Shown here one piece after another: positions 42,854 to 51,828 of a stretch of DNA of 64,000 bases. Below the pieces are notes generated by a model, which saw only the letters and a list, made by a program, of their open reading frames with translations, made no database searches and was not told the DNA's origin. This DNA is from Roseateles_B sp041913905 (lineage in GTDB: Bacteria; Pseudomonadota; Gammaproteobacteria; Burkholderiales; Burkholderiaceae_C), in the NCBI GenBank assembly GCA_041913905.1, contig JAYSEK010000020.1, positions 27,796-91,795 of the forward strand, written 5' to 3'. The translations under genes and the position numbers were made by a program. The stretch's first letter is position 1; each line of letters opens with the position of its first letter.

Positions 42854-44960
42854 GCCCGCCGACATCGCCGCCTTGCGCCAGCAGCGCTCGCAGCCCGTCC
42901 TCGTCCAGCACCGGCACGCCCAGCTCCCGGGCCTTGTCCAGCTTGGAGCCGGCCTCCTCGCCGGCGATCACGTAGTGCGTCTTCTTGGACACCGAGCCGC
43001 TGACCTTGCCGCCCGCCGCCTCGATGAGTTCCTTGGCCGCATCGCGTGACAGCGTCGGCAGCGTGCCGGTCAGCACCAGGGTCTTGCCCGCCAGGGGCTG
43101 AGGGCCCTGGGCTGCAGCGGCGCCATCCGTCTCTTCCCAGTGCACACCCGCGGCGCGCAGCTGCTCCACCACCTCGCGGTTGTGGGCCTGCTCGAAGAAG
43201 GTGCGGATGCTCTTGGCCACGATGGGCCCCACGTCCTTGACCGCGAGCAGCTGCTCTTCGCTGGCTTCCATCAGGGCGTCTAGCTTGCCGAAGTACCGGG
43301 CCAGGTCCTTGGCCGTGGTCTCGCCGACCTGGCGTATGCCCAGGGCGAAGAGAAAGCGCGGCAGCGTCGTGGACTTGCTCTTCTCCAGCGCGTCGACCAG
43401 GTTCTGCGCGCTCTTCTCCGCCATGCGGTCAAGCGCGGCCAGCTTGGCCACGCCGAGCTTGTACAGGCCTGGCAGCGAAAGCACGATGCCGCCGTCCACC
43501 AGTTGGTCGACCAGCTTGTCGCCCAGGCCTTCGATGTCCATGGCTCGGCGGCCCGCGAAGTGCAGCATGGCCTGCTTGCGCTGCGCAGGGCAGAACAGGC
43601 CGCCGGTGCAGCGCCAGTCGGCCTCACCTTCCTCGCGGGCAATGCCGCTGCCGCAGACCGGGCACTGGCCGCCCAGGCGCTGGTAGAGGTCGAAGGGCGG
43701 TCCGGCGTCCGCGGGCCGGCGCTCCAGCACCACGCCCACCACCTCGGGGATCACGTCGCCGGCGCGGCGCACGATGACGGTGTCACCGATGCGCACGTCC
43801 TTGCGCCGCGCTTCATCCTCGTTGTGCAGCGTGGCATTGCTGACCGTGGTGCCGCCCACGAAAACCGGCTCCAGCTTGGCCACGGGCGTCAGCTTGCCGG
43901 TGCGTCCGACCTGGATGTCGATGTCCAGCAGCCGCGTCATCTGCTCCTGTGCCGGGTACTTGTGGGCCACGGCCCAGCGCGGCTCGCGCGTCACGAAACC
44001 CAGGCGCTGCTGCAGGGCCAGGCTGTTGACCTTGTAGACGATGCCGTCGATGTCGAAGGGCAGCGCGTCGCGCCGGGCGCCGATCTCGCGATGGAAGGCC
44101 ACCAGGCCGGGCGCGCCCTGCACCACGGCACGGTCCTTGCAGACCGGCAGGCCGAAGGCCGCCAGCGCGTCCAGCACGCCGCTGTGCGTGGCCGGCAGCG
44201 CCCAGCCGCGGACTTCGCCCAGACCATAGGCGAAGAAGCTCAACGGGCGCCGCGCGGCGATGCCGGGGTCCAGCTGGCGCACGGCACCGGCGGCGGCGTT
44301 GCGCGGGTTCACGAAGGTCTTCTCGCCCTTGCTGCGCTGGCTTTCGTTGAGCTGCTCGAAATCGTCGCGCCGCATGTAGACCTCGCCGCGCACCTCCAGC
44401 ACCTCGGGCAGTTCATGCCGGGTGCCTTTGAGCCGCAGCGGAATCTGGCCGATGGTGCGGATGTTCTGCGTGACGTCCTCGCCCGTTTCGCCATCGCCGC
44501 GGGTCGCGGCACGGACCAGCACGCCCTGCTCGTAGCGCAGGTTCATGGCCAGACCGTCGAACTTGAGCTCGGCGGCGTACTCCACCGGCGGCGCGTTCTC
44601 GTCCAGCTCCAGCTCGCGGCGCACACGGGCGTCGAAGGCTTCGGCGCCGCTGGCCTCGGTGTCGGTCTCGGTGCGGATGGAGAGCATGGGTACCGCATGC
44701 CGCACCGGGGCGAAGCCGTCCAGCACGCGGCCGATGACGCGCTGGGTGGGCGAGTCGGGCGTCAGCAGCTCGGGGTGGGCCGACTCCAGGGCCTGCAGCT
44801 CCTGGAACAGGCGGTCGTACTCGGCATCCGGCAGCTCCGGCGCATCCAGGACGTAGTAGAGATGGGCGTGGTGGTTCAGCTGCTCGCGCAGCTCGGCGGC
44901 GCGCTCGGCGGGCGCGCGCCCGGCGCCGGGGGTGTCGGCGAAAAGATCGTTCTGGCTCAT
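42846..44960 (-). CDS. ligA: NAD-dependent DNA ligase LigA
   Basis: LigA seals nicks during replication and repair. The 704-residue protein has the full domain order: Ia, adenylation domain with the KxDG lysine (AAELKFDGLAMNLRYEQG), OB fold, a four-Cys zinc finger (CPVCGSGI ... CTGGLFCPAQ), helix-hairpin-helix region (FALGIRQVGETTAKDLA) and C-terminal BRCT (LAGKTLVLTGTLPTLSRD). It lies downstream of smc-zipA and a CBS membrane gene on the same strand. The stop overlaps the HD-GYP gene by 8 bp. Confidence 0.97.
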   Translation of the reverse strand: MSQNDLFADTPGAGRAPAERAAELREQLNHHAHLYYVLDAPELPDAEYDRLFQELQALESAHPELLTPDSPTQRVIGRVLDGFAPVRHAVPMLSIRTETDTEASGAEAFDARVRRELELDENAPPVEYAAELKFDGLAMNLRYEQGVLVRAATRGDGETGEDVTQNIRTIGQIPLRLKGTRHELPEVLEVRGEVYMRRDDFEQLNESQRSKGEKTFVNPRNAAAGAVRQLDPGIAARRPLSFFAYGLGEVRGWALPATHSGVLDALAAFGLPVCKDRAVVQGAPGLVAFHREIGARRDALPFDIDGIVYKVNSLALQQRLGFVTREPRWAVAHKYPAQEQMTRLLDIDIQVGRTGKLTPVAKLEPVFVGGTTVSNATLHNEDEARRKDVRIGDTVIVRRAGDVIPEVVGVVLERRPADAGPPFDLYQRLGGQCPVCGSGIAREEGEADWRCTGGLFCPAQRKQAMLHFAGRRAMDIEGLGDKLVDQLVDGGIVLSLPGLYKLGVAKLAALDRMAEKSAQNLVDALEKSKSTTLPRFLFALGIRQVGETTAKDLARYFGKLDALMEASEEQLLAVKDVGPIVAKSIRTFFEQAHNREVVEQLRAAGVHWEETDGAAAAQGPQPLAGKTLVLTGTLPTLSRDAAKELIEAAGGKVSGSVSKKTHYVIAGEEAGSKLDKARELGVPVLDEDGLRALLAQGGDVGGLS

Positions 44961-44991
44961 GGGCAGCGATTGTGCCCAAGCTGCGCCACGC

Positions 44992-46302
44992 TCAGCCCGG
45001 GCCGGCGCCGGATGAAGGGCTTTCGTCGCGGGCGATCATGACCTGGTCGACGCGGTGGCTGTCCACGTCCATGACCTCGAAGCGCCAGCCTTCCCACAGC
45101 ACATGGTCGGTGCGCTTCGGGATGCGGCGCAGCATCACCATCAGAAAGCCCGCCAGGGTGTCGTACTGGCCGGCATGGGGCCAGGCCTCCAGGCCCAGCG
45201 CGCGCTGCACATCGGGGATGGGCGTGATGCCGTCGGCCAGGAAGGAGCCGTCCTCGCGGCGCACGATCTGCTCCTCGTCGTGCGGGCTGACCAGGCTGCC
45301 CATCACGGTGCTCATCACGTCGTTCAGCGTGATCACGCCCACGACCAGGCTGTATTCGTTGACGATGACTGCGAAGTCCTCATGCGCCTGGCGGAACTGC
45401 GCCAGCACCTCGGACAGCGTGATGCGGTCCGGCACGATCAGCACCTTCTTGATCAGACCGCTGCTGCCGCGCAGCTCGATGCGCTCGCCGCGCAGCACGC
45501 GCTGGAAGAGGTCGGTGGCGTCCACATAGCCCACCACCTGGTCGATCTCGCCGTCGCAGACCAGGTACGTGGAATGCGGTTCCTCGGCGATGCGGTTGCG
45601 CACCAGGGCGTCGTCGTCGTCCAGGCTGAAGAAGACCACGCGCTCGCGGGTGGTCATGCTGCTCTCCACCGTGCGTGTGTCCAGCTCGAAGACGTTCTCG
45701 ATCACCTGGTGCTCGGCATCGGCCACCACGCCGGCCTCGTTGCCGGCCTCGGCCAGGGCCAGGATGTCGTGGTGGGTGATGCTGTTGTCGCGGGTCGCGG
45801 GCCGACCCATCAGGCGGATCAGCGCCTCGGTCACGCTGCTGAAGGCCCAGGCCAGAGGCTTGAGCAGGGTGCACAGGCCCAGCATCGGCCCCACCAGCAG
45901 CAGGGCGACGCGCTCGGGCTCGTTCATGGACAGGCGCTTGGGCACCAGGTCCGCCAGCACGATGAAGAGCGCCGTGATCACGGCAAACGAGGCCGCAAAA
46001 CCCAGGGTCTGCGCCTGCTCCAGGGGCAGGACCAGCGACAGGGCCCGAGAGAAGTGCGGCGTGAAGGCGCCCTCGCCCACGATGCCGCCGAGGATGGCCA
46101 CGGTGTTGACGCCGATCTGCACCACGGTGAAGTAATGCCCCGGTTGCTCCTGCACCTGCAGCACGCGCTCGGCGCGCTCGTCGCCCTCGTCGGCCAACTG
46201 GCGCAGCTTCAGGCGGCGCGAGGCGGCCAGCGACAGCTCGGCCATCGAGAAGAAGGCGCTGGCGGCGATCAGCAGGGCGATGAGCAGGAGGCTGGTGCTC
46301 AA
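44992..46302 (-). CDS. CNNM/CBS/CorC-HlyC domain membrane protein (hemolysin family)
   Basis: A 436-residue protein: CNNM-type membrane domain with about four helices (1-190; AFFSMAELSLAASRRLKLRQL, VNTVAILGGIVGEGAF), two CBS domains (about 205-335; TYLVCDGEIDQVVGYVDATDL, DFAVIVNEYSLVVGVITLND) and a C-terminal transporter-associated CorC_HlyC domain (ADGITPIPDVQRALGL). Such proteins act in Mg2+/Co2+ homeostasis; the hemolysin name is historical. It sits between zipA and ligA, 31 bp before ligA. Confidence 0.9.
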   Translation of the reverse strand: MSTSLLLIALLIAASAFFSMAELSLAASRRLKLRQLADEGDERAERVLQVQEQPGHYFTVVQIGVNTVAILGGIVGEGAFTPHFSRALSLVLPLEQAQTLGFAASFAVITALFIVLADLVPKRLSMNEPERVALLLVGPMLGLCTLLKPLAWAFSSVTEALIRLMGRPATRDNSITHHDILALAEAGNEAGVVADAEHQVIENVFELDTRTVESSMTTRERVVFFSLDDDDALVRNRIAEEPHSTYLVCDGEIDQVVGYVDATDLFQRVLRGERIELRGSSGLIKKVLIVPDRITLSEVLAQFRQAHEDFAVIVNEYSLVVGVITLNDVMSTVMGSLVSPHDEEQIVRREDGSFLADGITPIPDVQRALGLEAWPHAGQYDTLAGFLMVMLRRIPKRTDHVLWEGWRFEVMDVDSHRVDQVMIARDESPSSGAGPG

Positions 46303-46357
46303 GGGCAGGCGTCAGGAGTGGCGGGCCCTCAGTGTAGTCCCGCCTCCCGCCCTGCGC

Positions 46358-47428
46358 TCAGCTGAACAGCCGGCGTGCCGCCAGGCTGCCCGCGGCCAGG
46401 TCGCGCGAGGCCAGGGCCTTGTAGAGCGTGGCCAGCTCCTGGCCGATGTGCTGGAAGGCCACCAGGGGCAAGACCTGGCCCCGGTCGTCGCAGACATCGG
46501 CCTCGAAGTCGCGGGCCAGCTGGCGGGCGGACTCCTGCCAGGCGGCAAAGGGCTCCAGGGATTCGGGCGTCTGCGGCACGTCCAGCGACAGCGTCAGCTC
46601 GCGCAGGCTGCTGGCGGCCGGATCCTCGGCCAGCGCGGCCTGGGGCTCGAAGCTCAGCAGCAGCACCGGCGGTGCGCCCTCCTCGTCCGCCGGCAGCACC
46701 AGGCGACCGGGGATGGCGCCCGGCACGAAGCCGTGGCGCAGCGCCATCTGCTGCACATAGCCCAGCGTCCAGGCCGCCGACCGGGCGCGCAGCACCACGG
46801 CCAGCTGTGCATCGTGCTCGCTGGCGAACTGGTCCAGCTCGCGGGCGCGGGCCACCACGTCCAGCATGTCCGGCGCCTGCAGGAAGCCGCTGATGCCGTC
46901 GGCAAAACCCTGCACCTTCTGCAGGAACTCCGAGTACTCGATCTCGTTCATGGCCCCGCTGCGGTTGGCCATCTGCACGCCGGCCTGGAATTCGCTGTAG
47001 CGCTGCCCTGGCGCGGGCAGCTCCCAGTCGCCGGTTTCCGCGTTGAGCCCCTCGATGTGGAAGGGTTTGGTGCCGGCACGCCGGCTGCCGGGCAGGTGCG
47101 AGAGCGCCAGCTCGCCGCTGACCGGCGCCTCCAGCGTGATGGTGGCGATGGCGTCGATCAGCGCGTCGATGCGCGCCGAGGGCCTGCGCGGCAGCGGCTG
47201 CCTGCCGGGCATGGGGATGGTGTCGGCCATGCCGGGATCGTCCGCAAACGAGTCGCCCACCGCGGCGCGCGCCTCACCCAGGCCAGGTTCGTGGCGCTCA
47301 CCCAGCTGCGGGTCCATCGGCGGATCCGCACGCCTGGGTCCGGCCTTGCGGGCCGTCCAGGCGCCATGGGCGATGACGGCGGCCAGCACCAGGCCGCCCA
47401 GGATGGCCAGCATTGCGGTCAGCGTCAT
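46358..47428 (-). CDS. zipA: Cell division protein ZipA-like
   Basis: A 356-residue protein with an N-terminal membrane anchor (LTAMLAILGGLVLAAVIAHGAW), a short charged/proline linker, and a C-terminal ZipA-type FtsZ-binding domain (about 215-350; MLDVVARARELDQFASEHDAQL, LTLSLDVPQTPESLEPF). It would tether FtsZ to the membrane at mid-cell. The position directly after smc is conserved in betaproteobacteria. Sequence similarity to E. coli ZipA is low in the middle part, so the call leans on anchor, domain pattern and context. Confidence 0.85.
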   Translation of the reverse strand: MTLTAMLAILGGLVLAAVIAHGAWTARKAGPRRADPPMDPQLGERHEPGLGEARAAVGDSFADDPGMADTIPMPGRQPLPRRPSARIDALIDAIATITLEAPVSGELALSHLPGSRRAGTKPFHIEGLNAETGDWELPAPGQRYSEFQAGVQMANRSGAMNEIEYSEFLQKVQGFADGISGFLQAPDMLDVVARARELDQFASEHDAQLAVVLRARSAAWTLGYVQQMALRHGFVPGAIPGRLVLPADEEGAPPVLLLSFEPQAALAEDPAASSLRELTLSLDVPQTPESLEPFAAWQESARQLARDFEADVCDDRGQVLPLVAFQHIGQELATLYKALASRDLAAGSLAARRLFS

Positions 47429-47480
47429 GCGCGGCTCCCCATCGCGACAGACTTCCAGCGGTGCTCTGCAATATTCGTCA

Positions 47481-50400
47481 TCAGCTCTCTGCCATGGTCA
47501 GGGCGGCTTCCATGTCCACCGCCACGATACGGGACACCCCCTGCTCCTGCATGGTCACCCCGATCAGTTGTTCCGCCATCTCCATCGCGATCTTGTTGTG
47601 CGAGATGAAGAGGAATTGCGTGCCCGAGCTCATCTGCGAGACGAGCCTGGCGTAGCGCTCGGTATTGGCGTCGTCCAGCGGCGCGTCCACCTCGTCCAGC
47701 AGGCAGAAGGGCGCCGGGTTCAGCTGGAAGATCGCGAACACCAGGGCGATGGCCGTCAGCGCCTTCTCGCCGCCCGAGAGCAGGTGGATGGTGCTGTTCT
47801 TCTTGCCCGGCGGCTGGGCCATGACCTGCACACCGGCGTCCAGGATCTCGTCGCCCGTCATCACCAGCTTGGCGTTGCCGCCGCCGAAGAGGCTGGGGAA
47901 CATGCGGCCGAAGTGCTCGTTGACCTGGTTGAAGGTCGCGGACAGCAGGTCGCGCGTCTCCAGGTCGATCTTGTGGATGGCGTCTTCCAGCGTGTTGATG
48001 GCGCTGGTGAGGTCGGCGAACTGCGAGTCCAGGAAGGTCTTGCGCTCGCGGGCCGCGGTCAGCTCGTCCAGGGCCGCCAGATTGACGGCGCCCAGGGCGG
48101 CGATCTCGCGGTTGATGCGGTCGATCTCGCTTTGCAGGCCCCAGAGCTTGACCTCGCCTTCCTCCACCGTCTTGGCCAGCTGCTCCAGGTCCACGCCCGC
48201 GGCGGCCAGCTGCTCCATGTACTGCGCACCGCCCAGCTGCGCGGCCTGCTCGTCCAGCTGCAGCTTGGTGATGCGCTCACGCAGCGGCTCCAGGCTGCGC
48301 TCGAAGCTCAGGCGCTGCTCCTCGGCGCGGCGCAGGCGCAGGCTCAGGTCGTCATAGTTGCTGCGCACGGCGGCCAGTTGCTGCTCGCGCTCCATCTTCA
48401 ACGCAAGCGCGTCCTGCAGGCCGGCCTGCGCGGCGGCGTCGTTGAGGGTCTCCAGCTCCTGCTGCAGGTTCTCGGCCGAGGCCTTGTTCTGCGCGACCTG
48501 CTGGGCTGCCGTCTCGATGCTGCGCTGCAGCTCGCCCCGTCGCGCGGCCAGGCCGCGGGCGGCGAACTTCGACTCCTGGGCGCGGCGCTCCAGCGCCCTC
48601 AGCTGCTCGCGGGCCTCGGCCAGCTTGCGCTCGGCCTGGATCACGCCCTCTTCCAGCTGCGCATGGCGCTCCTGCGTATCGGCCAGCTGCAGGTCCAGCT
48701 CCTCGAAGCGGGCCTCGCCGGTCATGCGACGCTCCTGCAGCTCCTCGGCCTGGGCGTCGATCTCGGCAATCTCTTCCTCCAGCTGGGCCCTGCGGCTGCT
48801 GGCGGCCTCGGCCTGCTGGGACAGGCGCAGCAGCTCCACATGCAGCTGATGCGCGCGGGTCTGGCTCTCGCTGGCCTCGCGGCGCACGGCGGCCAGGCGC
48901 TGCGAGGCCTCGGTGTAGGCGGCCTCGGCGCGGATCAGATGGGTCTTGGCGTCGTCGGCGATCAGGGTCTGGGCGCGCAGTTCGCGACCCAGGTTCTCGA
49001 TCTCCTGGGCGCGCGCCAGCAGGCCGGCGGCCTCGGAGTCGGGCGCGTAGAAGCTGACCGCGAACTGGCTCACCGCATGACCTTCGCGGGTCATGATGAC
49101 CTCGCCGTGCGAGAGCTTGCCGCGGCCGGCCAGGGCTTCATCCATCGACACCGCGATGTAGACGCCCTCCAGCCAGTCGTTCAGCAATGCCTTGAGGCCG
49201 GCGTCATCCAGGCGGAGCAGGTCGGTGAGCCGCGGCAGGGTCTCGTGGGTGTTGGCGATGGCCGCGGCCGGCGGCGAATAGAAGGCCAGGCGGGCCGGCG
49301 GGGCGTCGGTGGCGAAGGCGCGCACCGTCTCCAGGCGGCCGACCTCCAGCGCGCCCATGCGCTCGCGCAGAGCGGCCTCGAGGGCGTTCTCCCAGCCGGT
49401 CTCGATGTGCAGGCGGGTCCACAGACCGGCCAGGCCCTCGAGGCCATGCTTGGCCAGCCAGGGCTTGAGCTTGCCCTCGGTCTGCACCTTTTCCTGCAGA
49501 GCCTTGAGCGCCTCCAGCCGCGCCGACAGATCGGCCTGGCGGGCCAGCTGGCGGTTGGCGTCGTCCTGCGCGGCGCGGCGGGACTCGTCCAGCTGCGGCA
49601 CCTGCTCCTGCAGCTCATGCAGCCGGGCGTCGGCGAGGTCGCGCTGCTCATCGGCGTTGGCGCTCTGGATCTTCAGTTCCTCCAGCCGGCCCTGGTCCGG
49701 GAGGGTCAGGCCTTGCCTTTCAGTGGCCAGGCGCTCGCGGCGGGTGCGCAGCTGACGGTTCTGCTCGTCGATGTTGCGGCTCTCGGCGGCCAGCACCTGG
49801 ATCTGCTGCTGGACCTGGCTGACCTGCACGCGCTGCTCGTTGGCCCGGGCCTGGTTCGCGCGCACGGCGTCTTCGTGGTTGGGCAGGTTCATCGCCTGCT
49901 CCTCGGCCTGGGCGGCAAGGATCTCGCTCTGCTCCTCGGCCTCGGCGATCTTGGCGGCGATGTCCTCCAGCTCGGCCTCGGCCTGCGCGGTGCGTTCTTC
50001 CCACTGCTGGTTCTGGGCCTGCAGCTCGATCAGGCGGCTCTCCACGCGCTGGCGCCCTTCGACCACGTAGCGGATGCGCTCCTCCAGCCGGCTGACCTCC
50101 AGCTGCGCTTCGGCCATGCGGCCCTGCGCTGCATGCAGCTCATCGCCCGCGGCGTAATGGGCCTGGCGCACGGTCTCCAGCTCGGCCTCGACGGCGCGCA
50201 GCTCGGCCAGCCGGGCCTCCAGCGCGTTGACGGCGTCCAGGTGCTCCTTCTTGACGCGGTCCTGCTCGGTCGCAGCGTCGCGATGCTTGAGGAACCACAG
50301 CTGGTGCAGCTTCAGCGTGCCGGCGTCCTGCAGCTGGCGGTAGCTGGCGGCGACCTCGGCCTGGCGTTCCAGCTTCTCGAGGTTGTTGTTCAGCTCGCGC

Positions 50401-50993
50401 AGGATGTCCTCGACGCGGGTGAGGTTCTCGCGCGTGTCCTTGAGCCGGTTCTCGGTCTCTCGGCGGCGTTCCTTGTACTTGGAGACGCCCGCCGCCTCCT
50501 CCAGGAACATGCGCAGTTCCTCGGGCTTGGACTCGATGATGCGGCTGATCGTGCCCTGGCCGATGATGGCGTAGGCGCGGGGCCCGAGGCCGGTGCCCAG
50601 GAACACGTCCTGCACATCGCGGCGGCGCACCGGCTGGTTGTTGATGAAGTAGCTGCTGCCGCCTTCACGGGTCAGCACGCGCTTGACGGCGATCTCGGAG
50701 AACTGGTTCCACTGGCCGCCGGCGCGCGCATCCTCGTTGCTGAACACCAGCTCCACGCTGGCGCGGCTGGCCGGCTTGCGGTTGCCGGAGCCGTTGAAGA
50801 TCACGTCCTGCATGGACTCGCCGCGCAGCTCGCTGGCCTTGCTCTCGCCCAGCACCCAGCGCACGGCGTCCATGATGTTGGACTTGCCGCAGCCATTGGG
50901 GCCGACCACGCCCACCAGCTGCCCGGGCAGCTGGAAATTGGTCGGCTCGGCGAAGGACTTGAAGCCGGAGAGCTTGATCGAGTTCAGGCGCAT
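47481..50993 (-). CDS. smc: Chromosome segregation ATPase SMC
   Basis: SMC condenses and segregates the chromosome with ScpAB. The 1,170-residue protein has Walker A VVGPNGCGKSNIMDAVRWVL, a long coiled coil with a hinge around residues 500-640 (LEGLAGLWTRLHIETGWENA), a return coiled coil, the signature HLLSGGEKALTAIAL and Walker B PFCLLDEVDAPLDDAN. The ATG at 50993 gives the standard MRLNSIKLSGFKSFAEPT start. It heads the minus-strand run smc-zipA-CBS protein-ligA. Confidence 0.97.
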   Translation of the reverse strand: MRLNSIKLSGFKSFAEPTNFQLPGQLVGVVGPNGCGKSNIMDAVRWVLGESKASELRGESMQDVIFNGSGNRKPASRASVELVFSNEDARAGGQWNQFSEIAVKRVLTREGGSSYFINNQPVRRRDVQDVFLGTGLGPRAYAIIGQGTISRIIESKPEELRMFLEEAAGVSKYKERRRETENRLKDTRENLTRVEDILRELNNNLEKLERQAEVAASYRQLQDAGTLKLHQLWFLKHRDAATEQDRVKKEHLDAVNALEARLAELRAVEAELETVRQAHYAAGDELHAAQGRMAEAQLEVSRLEERIRYVVEGRQRVESRLIELQAQNQQWEERTAQAEAELEDIAAKIAEAEEQSEILAAQAEEQAMNLPNHEDAVRANQARANEQRVQVSQVQQQIQVLAAESRNIDEQNRQLRTRRERLATERQGLTLPDQGRLEELKIQSANADEQRDLADARLHELQEQVPQLDESRRAAQDDANRQLARQADLSARLEALKALQEKVQTEGKLKPWLAKHGLEGLAGLWTRLHIETGWENALEAALRERMGALEVGRLETVRAFATDAPPARLAFYSPPAAAIANTHETLPRLTDLLRLDDAGLKALLNDWLEGVYIAVSMDEALAGRGKLSHGEVIMTREGHAVSQFAVSFYAPDSEAAGLLARAQEIENLGRELRAQTLIADDAKTHLIRAEAAYTEASQRLAAVRREASESQTRAHQLHVELLRLSQQAEAASSRRAQLEEEIAEIDAQAEELQERRMTGEARFEELDLQLADTQERHAQLEEGVIQAERKLAEAREQLRALERRAQESKFAARGLAARRGELQRSIETAAQQVAQNKASAENLQQELETLNDAAAQAGLQDALALKMEREQQLAAVRSNYDDLSLRLRRAEEQRLSFERSLEPLRERITKLQLDEQAAQLGGAQYMEQLAAAGVDLEQLAKTVEEGEVKLWGLQSEIDRINREIAALGAVNLAALDELTAARERKTFLDSQFADLTSAINTLEDAIHKIDLETRDLLSATFNQVNEHFGRMFPSLFGGGNAKLVMTGDEILDAGVQVMAQPPGKKNSTIHLLSGGEKALTAIALVFAIFQLNPAPFCLLDEVDAPLDDANTERYARLVSQMSSGTQFLFISHNKIAMEMAEQLIGVTMQEQGVSRIVAVDMEAALTMAES

Positions 50994-51063
50994 GGACGGC
51001 TAGGCTGGCTCTAGGAATCCCGATGTCCGCCCAAGCTGGAGAGCTAAAGCGTTGATTTATTTA

Positions 51064-51093
51064 GAGAAATGCCCCTCGACAGGGGCAATTCTC
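51064..51093. promoter_or_regulatory. Long inverted repeat in the divergent smc-queF promoter region
   Basis: GAGAAATGCCCCT (51064-51076) and AGGGGCAATTCTC (51081-51093) form a 13-bp stem with one mismatch and a 4-base loop. It lies between the two divergent starts, in an AT-richer patch (TTGATTTATTTAGAG) that also looks promoter-like. It could be an operator or, if transcribed, a leader hairpin. It does not resemble a preQ1 riboswitch. Confidence 0.4.
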
Positions 51094-51190
51094 GGGCCCG
51101 GATGATAACATCGCGCACCTCCCGAAAATCCTTCCCCACCCGCCCGTGCGGCCGCCGTCCCTGGTGGCTGGCGCCGGCATGGAACCCTGC

Positions 51191-51769
51191 ATGAGCAAGA
51201 CCACCAAGACCGCCGCCGCGCGCAAGCCTGCCGCCGCGGCCACCACCCAGCCTGCCGCCGCGGCCACCACCCAGCCGGCCGCCAAGGCCGCCAGCAAGCC
51301 CGCCAGCAAGCCCGCCAATGCGGCACCCAAGATGCGCGAAATGCCGGCCAACCCGCCCTCGCGCCCCAGCAAGGAACTGCACGTCTTCCCCAACCCGGCC
51401 CCGCAGCGCGACTACGTCATCCAGTTCCAGGTGCCCGAGTTCACCTGCTTCTGCCCGCTGACCGGCCAGCCCGACTTCGCGCACTTCACGATCGACATGA
51501 TCGCGGACAAGTACTGCGTCGAGCTCAAGAGCCTCAAGATGTACATGTGGTCCTACCGCGATGAAGGCGCCTTCCACGAGAAGGTGACCAACACCATCCT
51601 GGAAGACATCGTGAAGGTCACCAACCCGCGCTTCATCCGCATCACCGCCAAGTGGTATGTGCGCGGCGGCATCTACACCAACGTCGTCGTCGAGCACCGC
51701 AAGAAGGGTTGGAAGCCCCAGCCGCGCGTGGACCTGCCCCAGCACGGCGCCGAGACCGGCCTGCTGTAA
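51191..51769 (+). CDS. queF: NADPH-dependent 7-cyano-7-deazaguanine reductase QueF
   Basis: QueF reduces preQ0 to preQ1 in queuosine tRNA modification. The 192-residue protein is a type I QueF with the active-site Cys88 and Asp95 in FCPLTGQPDFAHF, and the NADPH/substrate segment ELKSLKMYMWSYRDEGAFHE. The first ~55 residues are an unusual Ala/Pro/Lys/Thr-rich extension that includes a duplicated eight-residue unit (PAAAATTQ twice). ATG 51191 is used; an in-frame upstream start at 51146 would lengthen the extension. A strong terminator follows the stop. Confidence 0.94.
   Translation: MSKTTKTAAARKPAAAATTQPAAAATTQPAAKAASKPASKPANAAPKMREMPANPPSRPSKELHVFPNPAPQRDYVIQFQVPEFTCFCPLTGQPDFAHFTIDMIADKYCVELKSLKMYMWSYRDEGAFHEKVTNTILEDIVKVTNPRFIRITAKWYVRGGIYTNVVVEHRKKGWKPQPRVDLPQHGAETGLL
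51227..51274 (+). repeat. Two perfect 24-bp tandem units within queF
   Basis: The 24-bp unit CCTGCCGCCGCGGCCACC plus ACCCAG occurs at 51227-51250 and again at 51251-51274 without a change. It is followed by GCCAGCAAGCCC twice (about 51290-51313). In frame it encodes PAAAATTQ repeats in the extension of QueF. Confidence 0.8.
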
Positions 51770-51794
51770 GCCAGGCATCGCAGCAGCAGCATCG

Positions 51795-51814
51795 AGGGGG
51801 GCTTCGGCCCCCCT
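51795..51814 (+). terminator. Rho-independent-type hairpin after queF
   Basis: AGGGGGGC-TTCG-GCCCCCCT forms a perfect 8-bp stem with a C(UUCG)G loop, 25 bp after the queF stop and 14 bp before the next ATG. The T tract is weak (TGCGCTTT), so termination may be partial. Confidence 0.65.
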
Positions 51815-51828
51815 GCGCTTTCCAGACC

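Noticed and set aside
46468..46482. Fourth copy of the 15-bp repeat inside zipA
   Set aside because: It differs by one base and lies in coding sequence, so chance similarity is likely.
51000..51190. preQ1 riboswitch upstream of queF
   Set aside because: No pseudoknot-type preQ1 motif is present; the hairpin seen is a simple long stem.
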